A stretch of 64,000 nt of DNA from Myxococcales bacterium (GTDB taxonomy: Bacteria; Myxococcota_A; Polyangia; Haliangiales; Haliangiaceae), in contig JAEUJY010000012.1 of NCBI GenBank assembly GCA_016794525.1, positions 1 through 64,000 on the forward strand. The letters are read 5' to 3'. Below, in pieces: positions 31,470 through 39,857 of this stretch (within the stretch, counting starts at the first letter, position 1; each line of letters begins with the position of its first letter). The translations under genes and the position numbers were made by a program. The notes beneath the pieces were generated by a model that worked only from the letters and a program-made list of their open reading frames with translations, made no database searches and had not been told where the DNA came from.

Positions 31470-31484
31470 GTAAATCTGATTTAC
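31470..31484. promoter_or_regulatory. Inverted repeat operator GTAAATCTGATTTAC for the TetR regulator
   Basis: Perfect 6-base arms with a 3-base centre in an AT-rich island just upstream of the TetR start, between divergent genes. Size, symmetry and position are those of an autoregulatory TetR-family operator. Confidence 0.65.
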
Positions 31485-31493
31485 TAATTGCTC

Positions 31494-32189
31494 GTGATTC
31501 ACGAAGTGCAGGCGACCCCACGGGCGCGGCGGCGCGAGGCGAACCTCGAGCGCATCCTCGACACCGCGCTCGACGTGGTGGCGCGCGAGGGGCTCGAGGG
31601 CCTGCAGATGGCGCGGCTGGCGGCGGCGGTCGACTACACGCCGGGCGCGCTGTACCGCTACGTCGAGTCGAAGGACGCGCTGGTGGCGCTGCTGGTGACG
31701 CGCACGCTGGGCCAGGTCGAGGCCGCGCTGCGCGCGGTCGAGGCGACGGTGCCGGCGCGGGCCACGCCGCTGGCGCGGGTCGCGGCGCTGGTCGCGGCCT
31801 ACCGCCGGTTCGTGCGCGGCGCGCCGCACCGCTTCGGCCTGCTGGCGGTGGCGATGGCCGAGCCGCGGATCCTGGTCGGCGATCCCGCGCACACCCGCCT
31901 GACCGCCGCCGCGGTGGTCGCGGCGCTGACGCCGGTGGCCGCCGCGCTCGACGCCGCCGCCACCGCCGGCGCGCTCGACGCCGGCCCGGCCATCGAGCGC
32001 ACGCTGTGCGTGTTCGCGATGGTCCACGGCCTGTCGCAGCTGCCCAAGATGGCCCGCGCCGCGCCGACCGCGATCGACGTCGACGCGATCGTCGCCAGCG
32101 GCCTGCGCGCGCTGCTCATCGGCTGGGGCGCCGCGGCGCGCTCGGTCGACCACGCCATCCGTTCGAGCTTCGAGCCGGAGCACCCATGA
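31494..32189 (+). CDS. TetR/AcrR-family transcriptional regulator
   Basis: 231 residues if the GTG at 31494 is used; TTG at 31488 and GTG at 31506 are alternatives. The N-terminal helix-turn-helix is typical (NLERILDTALDVVAREGLEGLQMARLAAAVDYTPGALYRYVESKDALVALL). The C-terminal ligand-binding half is Ala-rich and unassigned. It overlaps the lipid hydroxylase gene (ATGA), so it most likely represses that gene together with itself through the palindrome at 31470-31484. The ligand may be a fatty acid or acyl-CoA, inferred from the partner. Confidence 0.88.
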   Translation: MIHEVQATPRARRREANLERILDTALDVVAREGLEGLQMARLAAAVDYTPGALYRYVESKDALVALLVTRTLGQVEAALRAVEATVPARATPLARVAALVAAYRRFVRGAPHRFGLLAVAMAEPRILVGDPAHTRLTAAAVVAALTPVAAALDAAATAGALDAGPAIERTLCVFAMVHGLSQLPKMARAAPTAIDVDAIVASGLRALLIGWGAAARSVDHAIRSSFEPEHP

Positions 32190-32737
32190 CCTCGCTCATC
32201 GTCACCTTCGCCCTCGGCATGTTCAGCTGGACGTTCCTCGAGTACGTCATCCACCGCTGGCTCGGCCACGATCCGCGCTACCGCGGCAACCCGTTCGGCG
32301 TCGAGCACGTGCGCCACCACGCCGAGGGCAACTACTTCGCCCCGACGCCGAAGAAGGCGGCGCTGGCGGCGCTGGTCGCAGTGCTGATCGGCGGCCCGGC
32401 GGCGTGGCTGGCCGGTGCCCACGGCGCGGCGGCGATCGGCGGCCTCCTGGTGATGTACGGGACCTACGAGGTGCTGCACCGCCGCGAGCACACCCACGCC
32501 GGCATCGGCGGCTACGGCCGGTGGGCGCGCCGCCACCACTTCCACCACCACTTCGTCGACCCCAAGACCAACCACGGGGTGACGACGCCGCTGTGGGATC
32601 TGATCTTCCGCACCTACCGCACGCCGGGCGTCATCCCGGTGCCGGCCAAGCTGTGCATGCGCTGGCTGCTCGACGACGCCGGCGCGGTCCGGGCCGAGCA
32701 CGCCGCCCGCTACCAGCTGCGCGGCGCGCGGTCGTAG
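32186..32737 (+). CDS. Sterol desaturase/fatty acid hydroxylase superfamily membrane protein
   Basis: 183 residues with hydrophobic helices at both ends of a hydrophilic core. The His clusters of the di-iron site are present in order: EYVIHRWLGH, HVRHH, LHRREHTH, HHFHHHF. The superfamily hydroxylates or desaturates fatty acids, sterols or carotenoids using O2; the substrate here is unknown. At 183 residues it is near the shorter, bacterial hydroxylase form. It is coupled to the TetR gene. Confidence 0.85.
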   Translation: MTSLIVTFALGMFSWTFLEYVIHRWLGHDPRYRGNPFGVEHVRHHAEGNYFAPTPKKAALAALVAVLIGGPAAWLAGAHGAAAIGGLLVMYGTYEVLHRREHTHAGIGGYGRWARRHHFHHHFVDPKTNHGVTTPLWDLIFRTYRTPGVIPVPAKLCMRWLLDDAGAVRAEHAARYQLRGARS

Positions 32738-32750
32738 CCGCGACGGTCCC

Positions 32751-32766
32751 GGCGTGGCGACACGCC
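32751..32766. terminator. Hairpin between convergent hydroxylase and acetyltransferase genes
   Basis: GGCGTG, GCGA tetraloop, CACGCC. A GNRA loop favours stability, but no T-run follows on either strand. Confidence 0.3.
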
Positions 32767-32778
32767 CTCCCCAGGCGG

Positions 32779-33276
32779 TCACCGCAGCGGGACGGTCATG
32801 CGGATCGCGCGCTGGCCGGTGCCGTAGCGGCCGACGTCGAGCGCCACCGGCGTGAACCCGGCCCGCTCGTACATCCGCTGGGCGCGGTGGTTGTGCTCGG
32901 CCACGCACAGCCGCAGCTCGGTGAGCCGGCCGGCCTTGGCGGTGGCGCGGCTGACGTGGAGCGCGTGATCGAGCAGCGCGCGGCCGAGGCCGTGGCGCCG
33001 CCACACCGGCTCGACCGAGATCGCCAGCAGGTCGGCGACGTGATCGCCCGAGAAGTCGTCGCGGTAGAACGCCAGCATCGTGAAGCCGCGGCGCGGCCCG
33101 GGATCGTCGATCCACGCGGCGACGTTGGCCTGCCGCAGCCACGCCGGCAGCACCTCGCGGTAGTCGCCGAGGTCGGCGAACGCGCGGCTGCCGAGGTCGA
33201 TGATCCACGCGTGGTCGAGCGGCGTCGCGCGACGGATCGTCGGCGGCGCGATCGCGGGGCGGAGCACGGACACCAC
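32779..33276 (-). CDS. GNAT-family N-acetyltransferase
   Basis: 165 residues from the GTG at 33276. The open frame extends to 33312, but that only adds an Arg-rich run (RRPRRRA), and a GATACT hexamer lies 7 nt before this GTG. The core has the GNAT acetyl-CoA signature (VEPVWRRHGLGRALLDHAL, with RRHGLG as the R/Q-x-x-G-x-G/A loop) and the C-terminal AQRMYERAGF. The substrate is unknown; the RimI-like layout suggests a protein or small-molecule amine. Confidence 0.82.
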   Translation of the reverse strand: MVSVLRPAIAPPTIRRATPLDHAWIIDLGSRAFADLGDYREVLPAWLRQANVAAWIDDPGPRRGFTMLAFYRDDFSGDHVADLLAISVEPVWRRHGLGRALLDHALHVSRATAKAGRLTELRLCVAEHNHRAQRMYERAGFTPVALDVGRYGTGQRAIRMTVPLR

Positions 33277-33334
33277 GGCCCCGAGTATCGCGCGGCGGCG
33301 CGGCCGGCGCACGCGGGAGCGGCCCGCGAACGGC

Positions 33335-34060
33335 TCAGGCGTAGGCGGCGGCCAGCATCGCCGCCAGCGGGTGCGCGACCGCGGTGGCGGCGGCGCGCAG
33401 CCGGGCGCGATCGAGCTCGACCACGCGGCTGGTGATCGCGACGTCGGCGCCGCGCAGCTCGACGACCGCGTAGGTGGCGTGGGGCAACAGCACCGGCGGC
33501 CCGCCGTGGGCGAACTCGCGGAACGCCAGCCCGACCGAGCCGGGGTTGACCAGGTACATGCCGCGGTGCAGCCGCACCATCGGCACGTGGGTGTGGCCGC
33601 CGGCCAGCACCACCGCGGTCCGCCCGCCCAGCATCGCGTCGAGCTCGGCCTCGGGCGTGGTCGCGAGCAGGTTCTCGACGTTGGACCGCGGCGAGCCGTG
33701 GAACAGGTGCAGCGTCGCCGCGCCGTCGGTGAGCGTGTGCTCGCGCTGGTAGCGCACCAGCCGCGCGCGGTCGGCGTCGGTGAGCTGCGCGGCGCACCAC
33801 GCCACCGCGTCGTGGATGATCGGCGCCTCGGTGTAGCGGGCGATCAGCGCCGGCTCGAGCAAGAACTCGTCGTGGTTGCCGAGGATGGTCGGCGTGCCGA
33901 GGTCGTCGACCGCGGCCAGCACCTCGCGCGGGTGCGGCCCCAGCGTCGCGACGTCGCCCAGGCACACCACCGCGTCGACGCCGAGCCGCCGGGCGTCGGC
34001 CCGCACCGCGTCGAGCGCGACCAGGTTGCCGTGCAGATCCGAGATCAGCGCGACCCGCAT
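33335..34060 (-). CDS. Metallophosphoesterase (YfcE/MJ0936-type)
   Basis: 241 residues with all family motifs: SDLHGN, GDVATLGP, GNHD, a His in LFHGSP, GGHTH and NPGS. The fold binds two metal ions and cleaves phosphodiesters or phosphomonoesters; the substrate is not predictable. It is cytoplasmic and follows dapL on the same strand with a 17-base gap, so it is probably co-transcribed. Confidence 0.88.
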   Translation of the reverse strand: MRVALISDLHGNLVALDAVRADARRLGVDAVVCLGDVATLGPHPREVLAAVDDLGTPTILGNHDEFLLEPALIARYTEAPIIHDAVAWCAAQLTDADRARLVRYQREHTLTDGAATLHLFHGSPRSNVENLLATTPEAELDAMLGGRTAVVLAGGHTHVPMVRLHRGMYLVNPGSVGLAFREFAHGGPPVLLPHATYAVVELRGADVAITSRVVELDRARLRAAATAVAHPLAAMLAAAYA

Positions 34061-34077
34061 CGGCTACGCCGCGCGGC

Positions 34078-35310
34078 TCACGCGAACACCCGGCGGATCC
34101 GCGCGACCGCCTCCTCGACGTTCGCCCGCGAGTTGAACGCCGACAGCCGGAAGTAGCCCTCGCCAGCGGGGCCGAAGCCCGAGCCCGGCGTGCCGACCAG
34201 GTGGGCCTTGGTGAGCAGCTCGTCGAAGAAGTCCCACGACTTCGCGCCGCCCGGCGTGCCGAGCCAGATGTACGGCGCGTGCTGGCCGCCGAACACGGTG
34301 AAGCCGGCGGCGGTCAGGCCCTCGCGCAGCAGCCGCGCGTTGTCCATGTAGAACGCCACCTGCCCCAGCGTCTGGGCCATGCCCTCGGCGCTGTACGACG
34401 CCGCCGCGCCGCGCTGCACGACGTAGCTGGTGCCGTTGAACTTGGTCGAGTGGCGGCGGCTCCACATCGCGTTGAGCGACACCCGCTCGCCGCCGGCGCC
34501 GACGCCGCGCAGCTCCTTGGGCACCACCATGAACGCGCAGCGCACGCCGGTGAAGCCGGCCCGCTTGGAGTAGCTGCGCAGCTCGATCGCGCACTCGCGG
34601 GCGCCGTCGATCTCGTAGATCGAGCGCGGCAGCGCGGGATCCTGGATGTACGCCTCGTAGGCGGCGTCGAAGACGATCAGCGCGTCGTGCTGCCGCGCCC
34701 ACGCCACCCACGCGGTCAGGTGGTCGCGGGTCATGACCGCGCCGGTCGGGTTGTTGGGCGAGCACAAGTAGACGACGTCGATGCCCCCGCCCTTCGGCGG
34801 CTCGGGCACGAAGCCGGTGGCGGCGGTCGACGGCAGGTACACCAGGCCGGGGTAGCGCCCGTCGGGCCCGGGCGCGCCGGTGCGGCCGGCCATGACGTTG
34901 GAGTCGACGTAGACCGGGTAGACCGGGTCGGCGATCGCGATCACCGCGTCGGCGGCGAACAGCTCCTGCAGGTTGCCGCTGTCACACTTGCTGCCGTCGG
35001 AGACGAAGATCTCGTCGGCGCCGATCTCGACGCCGCGCGACCGGTAGTCGTGGGCGCGGATCGCGTCGAGCAGGAAGTCGTAGCCCTGCTCGGGGCCGTA
35101 GCCGCGGAACGTCGCGCGCACGGCCATCTCGTCCACGGCGGCGTGCATCGCCGCGACGATCGCCGGCGCCAGCGGCTCGGTGACGTCGCCGATGCCCAGC
35201 CGGATCACCTGGGCGTCAGGGTGCGCCGCGGCGAACGCGCGCACGCGGCGCCCGATCTCGGGGAACAGGTAGCCGGCCGGGAGCTTCTGGAAGTTCGGGT
35301 TCGCTCGCAT
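34078..35310 (-). CDS. dapL: LL-diaminopimelate aminotransferase
   Basis: 410 residues, the normal length. It starts [19 protein letters not shown], contains [32 protein letters not shown], and the PLP lysine in [15 protein letters not shown]. The enzyme converts tetrahydrodipicolinate to LL-diaminopimelate in one step, giving lysine and peptidoglycan precursors; it replaces the DapD/C/E branch. TATGGT ends 8 nt before the ATG with no ribosome-binding site, and the possible -35 lies in a direct repeat. Confidence 0.95.
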   Translation of the reverse strand: MRANPNFQKLPAGYLFPEIGRRVRAFAAAHPDAQVIRLGIGDVTEPLAPAIVAAMHAAVDEMAVRATFRGYGPEQGYDFLLDAIRAHDYRSRGVEIGADEIFVSDGSKCDSGNLQELFAADAVIAIADPVYPVYVDSNVMAGRTGAPGPDGRYPGLVYLPSTAATGFVPEPPKGGGIDVVYLCSPNNPTGAVMTRDHLTAWVAWARQHDALIVFDAAYEAYIQDPALPRSIYEIDGARECAIELRSYSKRAGFTGVRCAFMVVPKELRGVGAGGERVSLNAMWSRRHSTKFNGTSYVVQRGAAASYSAEGMAQTLGQVAFYMDNARLLREGLTAAGFTVFGGQHAPYIWLGTPGGAKSWDFFDELLTKAHLVGTPGSGFGPAGEGYFRLSAFNSRANVEEAVARIRRVFA

Positions 35311-35318
35311 CGGCCGCG

Positions 35319-35347
35319 ACCATACACGCCCCGCCTCTCCGGTTCAC
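35319..35347 (-). promoter_or_regulatory. dapL promoter (GTGAAC-17-TATGGT)
   Basis: The -10 TATGGT is at 35319-35324, followed by 8 nt and the ATG. The weak -35 GTGAAC at 35342-35347 is inside the first copy of the 37-bp direct repeat. Confidence 0.45.
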
Positions 35348-35438
35348 GTCACGTCACCCGCCCCACCGTCACGCACCTTCCGGGCGGCCCCACGGCGCTC
35401 TGGTTCACGTCACGTCACCCGCCCCACCGTCACGCACC
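35341..35438. repeat. Two 37-bp direct repeats, 61 bp apart
   Basis: 35341-35377 and 35402-35438 are identical, and similarity continues into the spacer (CCGGGxGGCCCC), so this is a tandem 61-bp duplication. Each unit has an internal CACGTCACGTCA doublet. It could be a regulatory array upstream of dapL or a recent slippage product. Confidence 0.85.
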
Positions 35439-35477
35439 GCCCGGGAGGCCCCGCGGACAGCCGTCTCGGAGGGGAGG

Positions 35478-35504
35478 CTCGATCCCGGCTTTGCCGGGAT
35501 CGAG
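35478..35504. terminator. 12-bp perfect hairpin (TTT loop)
   Basis: CTCGATCCCGGC, TTT, GCCGGGATCGAG. It adjoins a second hairpin and lies downstream of the outer-membrane protein gene. There is no T-run, so it may act as an mRNA 3'-end stabiliser rather than an intrinsic terminator. Confidence 0.5.
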
Positions 35505-35528
35505 GGGAGGTCTGGCGACAGACCTCCC
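35505..35528. terminator. 10-bp perfect hairpin (GCGA loop) at the stop codon
   Basis: GGGAGGTCTG, GCGA, CAGACCTCCC. It touches the stop codon of the outer-membrane protein gene and directly abuts the 12-bp hairpin. Confidence 0.5.
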
Positions 35529-36178
35529 TAAAACCAGTTGAAGCCGACGCCGATCGACCCGCCCGACACGTCCTGGCCCTGATCGTAGCTGCCGACGATC
35601 ATGCGCAGCTGGGCGTCGATCGAGAAGCGCGGCGCGCTGAGCAGCTCGTAGCCGACCGCGCCCATCGCGGCGCCGCCATCGGCGATCGACTCGGAGTCGC
35701 TGTTCTGGGTGCTGCCGTTGTCGTACGAGTAGCCGAGGTTGGCGCCGCCGATGCCGCCCTTGATCCACAGCTGCGGGGTCAGCCAGTACTGGATCGCGAC
35801 CATCGCGCTGGCCTGGACCAAGCTGGTGGCGCCGAACTGGTTCTCGTCGACCGTCTGCGCGTTGCCCTGGACCTCGAACATGATGCCGAGGCGCTCGTTG
35901 AGCATGCCGCCGACGTGGAAGTCGAACTCGCCGGCGACCGGATCGTAGTCGCAGCTGGCGCAGTTGACCTCGTCGTCACCAATCTTCATCCCGCCCAGGC
36001 CGAGCGAGAAGCCGAGCATCATCCGACCGCCGCGCTCGTGGAACCCACCCACGGTGGTCGGCTGCGGGTTGGCCGGCGCGTATCCGATCGGCTGCGGCTG
36101 CGCGGTCATGGGCTGAGCCATGGCGGCAGCAGGAGCGAGGATGGCGGCGGCGGCGAGGATGAGCGTCGAAGTCTTCAT
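35528..36178 (-). CDS. Outer-membrane beta-barrel-like protein
   Basis: 216 residues from the ATG at 36178, which has GGAAGGGG just upstream; a longer in-frame start has no such support. The signal peptide ends AAAMAQP. The mature part alternates hydrophobic residues (RMMLGFSLGLGGMKIG, GIMFEVQGNAQ, ASAMVAIQYWL, GSIGVGFNWF) and ends in Phe, the usual barrel signal. A CASC pair near residue 80 may form a disulfide. It is one of few genes here with a clear leader and ribosome-binding site, which suggests strong expression. Confidence 0.75.
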   Translation of the reverse strand: MKTSTLILAAAAILAPAAAMAQPMTAQPQPIGYAPANPQPTTVGGFHERGGRMMLGFSLGLGGMKIGDDEVNCASCDYDPVAGEFDFHVGGMLNERLGIMFEVQGNAQTVDENQFGATSLVQASAMVAIQYWLTPQLWIKGGIGGANLGYSYDNGSTQNSDSESIADGGAAMGAVGYELLSAPRFSIDAQLRMIVGSYDQGQDVSGGSIGVGFNWF

Positions 36179-36198
36179 AGGAAACCCCTTCCAAGGAG

Positions 36199-36228
36199 AT
36201 CGTAAGGTCGTGCCTGGTGGTAGTGCAA
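36199..36228 (-). promoter_or_regulatory. Promoter of the outer-membrane protein gene
   Basis: TTGCAC-18-TACGAT reads as a sigma-70 promoter with a start near 36192. The same TTGCA is also the end of a GG-N10-GC sigma-54-like element, so the class is uncertain. Confidence 0.4.
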
Positions 36229-36433
36229 GCCTGGGCCCAGAAGCCGCGCCGCGGTGCGACAAACCGCGACGCGAGTGAGTCTCGCGGGTTAGCTCAGCGC
36301 GTCGAGTGGTTGGGCCACTAGCTGTGAACGGCCGTTTGGAGGGCGTGGCGTGGAGTGAGTCGCCGCCACTACTGATCGGGGCGCAGGCGCACGGTCGGCG
36401 GGGATCGCGCGGTGCCGCGCGCTCGCCCCGCGG

Positions 36434-37390
36434 CTACGGGCCCGCGAACGGATCGGCGGTGAACTTGCCGAGCAGCCCCGACGAGCAGCCGGTGCCGCCC
36501 AGCCCGCCGCAGAACTCGCCGGCGCCCCAGGCGCTGTCGCCGGGGAAGCCGAGCGGCGCGAGATCGTCGATCCGGCGCCGGCCCGGCTCGCCGACGTTGG
36601 CGACCGGCGGCAGGCGATCGTAGGCCGCGGGATCGGCGACGCCGTCGGGCGCGCAGTCCTCGTCGAAGCACGGCACGACCGAGACGCCCTCGCACAGCGC
36701 AATCGTCGCGTACGTCGCGTGCTTGTCGGCCGACGGGTACACCACCCAGCGCGGCTCGCCGCGCTGCGGATCGGGCGCGGTGACCAGCTGCGCGCGATCG
36801 GCGCCCGCGAAGATCCGGCTCTGATCGTTGCTGGTGCCCTCGTGGCCGGTCGTGAACGCCGCCACCACCTCGACGTCGCCGGGGCCGCCGCCGGCCGGCG
36901 TGCCGAGCCGCAGCGCCACCCGCTCGGAGTCGCCGTGGTGGCCGGTGAAGCCACCGCAGCTGCCGTAGTCGAGCGAGTACGCCAGCACGATGATCGCGAC
37001 GACGTCGAGGTCGGCGCCGGCGCGCGGCGTGACCCGCCCCAGCTGGCGCAGCACCGCGCCGGCGTCGCCGATCAGCTGCTCGTCCTCGTCGAAGCGCAGC
37101 AGCGGTCGCAGCCGATCGAGCGCGAGGTCCTCCCAGGCGTCGGTGAGCCCGTCGCCGTCGACGTCCGCGCACGGCGCGCCGACCTCGGGCAGCGCCGCGC
37201 ACGCGGCCGCGCGCGCCGGCAGGTTGGTCGCCAGCGTCAGCGGCCCGGTCCCCGCGCGGGTCACGGTCGCGCGCAGCGCGAACGCCGGTGCGTCGACCGC
37301 CGCGTCGCGCGGCGTCGGGGCGTCGGTGGGGCCGCCGCTGGGCCCGCCGCCGCAGCCCGCGACGATCGCCAGCGCGGCGGGCCACCTCAT
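36434..37390 (-). CDS. Lipoprotein with calcium-loop and Vps62-like features
   Basis: 318 residues with a lipobox (IVAGC) and a Gly/Pro/Asp linker. DVDGDGLTDAWEDLALD near residue 85 is an EF-hand or dockerin-like loop. Later segments (DYGSCGGFTGHHGDSERVAL, ATGHEGTSND-like and VYPSADKHATYAT) resemble the Vps62/DUF946 type of secreted bacterial proteins. The function is unknown. It lies 7 bases downstream of the MopE-FGE gene on the same strand and is probably the third gene of that operon. Confidence 0.65.
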   Translation of the reverse strand: MRWPAALAIVAGCGGGPSGGPTDAPTPRDAAVDAPAFALRATVTRAGTGPLTLATNLPARAAACAALPEVGAPCADVDGDGLTDAWEDLALDRLRPLLRFDEDEQLIGDAGAVLRQLGRVTPRAGADLDVVAIIVLAYSLDYGSCGGFTGHHGDSERVALRLGTPAGGGPGDVEVVAAFTTGHEGTSNDQSRIFAGADRAQLVTAPDPQRGEPRWVVYPSADKHATYATIALCEGVSVVPCFDEDCAPDGVADPAAYDRLPPVANVGEPGRRRIDDLAPLGFPGDSAWGAGEFCGGLGGTGCSSGLLGKFTADPFAGP

Positions 37391-37397
37391 CGCCGCG

Positions 37398-39857
37398 TCA
37401 CCGACAGCAGCGGAAGCCGACGTTGGGGAAGAAGAACGTGTCGCCCGCCGAGGTGAAGGCGAGGTCGCAGGTGATGCCGGTGCCCTCGTTGTTCGAGGCG
37501 CCGCCGCGCAGCGGGTTGATGCCCGGCATGCGCGCCATCGTCCACTCCTTGACGTTGCCCGACAGATCCTGGATGCGGTTGGTGCCGCCCCAGTTGGCGT
37601 AGCAGCTGGCCCGGTTGCCGCCGACCAGGACGTCGTCCTGATCGCCGGCGACGGCGCCGTTGGTGTCGTAGTTGTCCTCGTTGCAGACGCCCAGCTGGTA
37701 GGTCGTCGGGTTGGCCGCGTACGACCAGGTGCCGCCGTGGGTGCGCACCTCGGTCGGGGCGGTGGTCGAGTTGTTGCGGGTGATGACGATCGCGTCGACC
37801 TTGATGCCGTCTTCCTGCATCCAGATGTTGAGGTAGCGGTTGCCGCCCGCGGCCGGGATCGAGAACGCGCTCGACTGCACCCACACCCACGAGCCGTTGG
37901 TCGGCGTAAACATCTGCACCGTCGGCGTGCCCGGCAGCGCGGTGTTCATGCCGATGCGGATGGTGTCGTCGGCGCCGACCGCGCTGTACATGCGGACCCA
38001 CACGTAATAGTTGGTCGCCGCCGCGGTGGCCGGGAACGTGAGCTGGTAGTCGAGCCGCGGCGCCTGGGTCGGGGCGTTGGCCGCCGACACGTTGGCGCCG
38101 AGGTTGGGCGACGACCGCATCGCCGAGATGCCGGAGTAGTTCGACGGCGCCGAGTCGGGCACCCACGCGTGGACGCCAGCGCCGGTGCCGGTCGACGTCG
38201 CGGTCGTCGAGCTCAGGAAGTCCTCGGCCTCGATGAAGACGTAGGCCGGCGAGGCCCCGGGCGCGGCGATCGGGTAGGTCGACTTGGACACCACCGAGCA
38301 GGCGCGGTGCCAGTCCTGCTCGGTGCACAGGTCGGCGCCGATCGCCTGGCACGCGGCGCGGGCCTGGCCGTAGGTGACGTTGGTCCACGGCTGGACGCCG
38401 CTCTTCGAGCAGGCCCGCGCGGTGACCGCGCCGCCGGCGGTGGCGGTCGCGTCGGGGTGCGACGCCTCCCACTTCATGACCTGGCGGCCGCCGCCGATCG
38501 ACACCCAGTCCTGGGCGGCGTTGTCGTCGATCGTGCCGTTGCAGTTGTTGTCGAGGTTGTCGCACAGCTCCGCCGAGGAGGTGCCGCCGGGCTGGGTGAT
38601 GTTGCAGGTCACCGCGCCGGTCGGGTTGCCGGCGTCGCAGACGTAGGTGCCGCGGCCCTGGCACACGCCGACGCCGCTGTCGGTGCAGGCCTGGCCCTTG
38701 AGCGGGTGGCCCTCGTCGACCCGGCCGTCGCAGTCGTTGTCGATGTTGTCGCAGCGGTTCTCGGGCACGATGTCGCCGGCGGCGTCGGTCGTGACGTTGG
38801 GGCCGTAGGCGCAGTCCCAGCCGGTCGCGGTGCAGGTGGGCACGGTGCCGGCGCAGGCGCCGGCGGTCAGGCAGATCGCCGGCGGCGTCAGGTTCTCGTC
38901 GACCTGGCCGTTGCAGTTGTCGTCCTGCTGGTTGCACGCCTCGGTCGGCCCCTGGTACTGGCAGCCGTACTCGCAGCCGTCGGCGGCCATGCCGTTGACG
39001 TTGTAGAAGTCGGGGTCGCAGTTGGCGACGGTGCAGTTGCCGGCGGCGCAGCCCTCGACGGCGTGCGGCAGGTTGCACACCCGGTTGCAGCTGCCGCAGT
39101 TGCGCGGATCGGTGTTGAGGTTGAAGCCGTTGGTCGGGTTGCCGTCGCAGTCCTGATCGAGCGCGTCGCACAGCTCGAGCGTGGGGCCGACGTCGCCGAC
39201 GCAGGTGGGCACCCCGCCGACGCAGGTCAGCGTGCCGAGCGCGCACTCGCCGACGCCGGTGGTGCCGCACGAGCCGAGCGGCGGCAGGCCCTCGTCGAAG
39301 TTGCTGTCGCAGTCGTTGTCCTTGCCGTCGCAGATCTCGGGGTTGCCGCCGACCGTGCCGATGTCGCCGACGCAGTCGATCACGCCGGCGACGCACGTCG
39401 TCGTGCCGGCGACGCACTCGCCGACGTCGGTGCCGCACGGCACGCCGCCGCCGGGGTTGCCCTCGTCGGTCATGCCGTTGCAGTTGTTGTCGAGGTTGTC
39501 GCAGGTCTCGGGGCTGCCGCTGACGCCGGTGCAGCGCAGCGCGCCGGCGGCGCACTCGATCACGCCGGCGGTGCACTCGCCGACGTCCGTGCCGCAGGGA
39601 TCGCCGACGGTGGCGACGCCGTCGTCGACCTGGCCGTCGCAGTCGTCGTCCATGCCGTTGCAGGTCTCGACGCCGGTGGGCACGCACGCGTCGGGCGGCG
39701 TGACGTTGCCGTCGTTGCCGTCGCCGGTGGCGTCGCCGACGATCGCGTCGCCGTCGCCGGCGTCGTTGCCGCAGTTGAGGCAGTAGTCGTTGACGCCACA
39801 CCCGGTCGCGAGCAGCGCGCCGGCGGCGGCGAGGACGAGCGCAAGGCGCTGGATCAC
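37398..39857 (-). CDS. MopE-repeat lipoprotein with FGE-like domain interrupted by a carbohydrate-binding-like module
   Basis: 819 residues from a GTG that overlaps the preceding stop (GTGA), with a lipobox (LLATGC). Residues ~45-420 contain many MopE/Stigma-type repeats (CNGMDDDCDGQVDDG, CDNLDNNCNGMTDEG), each with paired Cys and a D-rich probable metal loop. From ~430 an FGE-like domain begins (DWVSIGGGRQVMKWEASHPDA, DLCTEQDWHRACS), is broken by ~150 residues of beta-sandwich (YVFIEAEDF ... DGIKVDAIVITRN), then resumes (RIQDLSGNVKEWTM, NVGFRCCR). The protein is probably a calcium- or copper-binding surface protein. Confidence 0.85.
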   Translation of the reverse strand: MIQRLALVLAAAGALLATGCGVNDYCLNCGNDAGDGDAIVGDATGDGNDGNVTPPDACVPTGVETCNGMDDDCDGQVDDGVATVGDPCGTDVGECTAGVIECAAGALRCTGVSGSPETCDNLDNNCNGMTDEGNPGGGVPCGTDVGECVAGTTTCVAGVIDCVGDIGTVGGNPEICDGKDNDCDSNFDEGLPPLGSCGTTGVGECALGTLTCVGGVPTCVGDVGPTLELCDALDQDCDGNPTNGFNLNTDPRNCGSCNRVCNLPHAVEGCAAGNCTVANCDPDFYNVNGMAADGCEYGCQYQGPTEACNQQDDNCNGQVDENLTPPAICLTAGACAGTVPTCTATGWDCAYGPNVTTDAAGDIVPENRCDNIDNDCDGRVDEGHPLKGQACTDSGVGVCQGRGTYVCDAGNPTGAVTCNITQPGGTSSAELCDNLDNNCNGTIDDNAAQDWVSIGGGRQVMKWEASHPDATATAGGAVTARACSKSGVQPWTNVTYGQARAACQAIGADLCTEQDWHRACSVVSKSTYPIAAPGASPAYVFIEAEDFLSSTTATSTGTGAGVHAWVPDSAPSNYSGISAMRSSPNLGANVSAANAPTQAPRLDYQLTFPATAAATNYYVWVRMYSAVGADDTIRIGMNTALPGTPTVQMFTPTNGSWVWVQSSAFSIPAAGGNRYLNIWMQEDGIKVDAIVITRNNSTTAPTEVRTHGGTWSYAANPTTYQLGVCNEDNYDTNGAVAGDQDDVLVGGNRASCYANWGGTNRIQDLSGNVKEWTMARMPGINPLRGGASNNEGTGITCDLAFTSAGDTFFFPNVGFRCCR

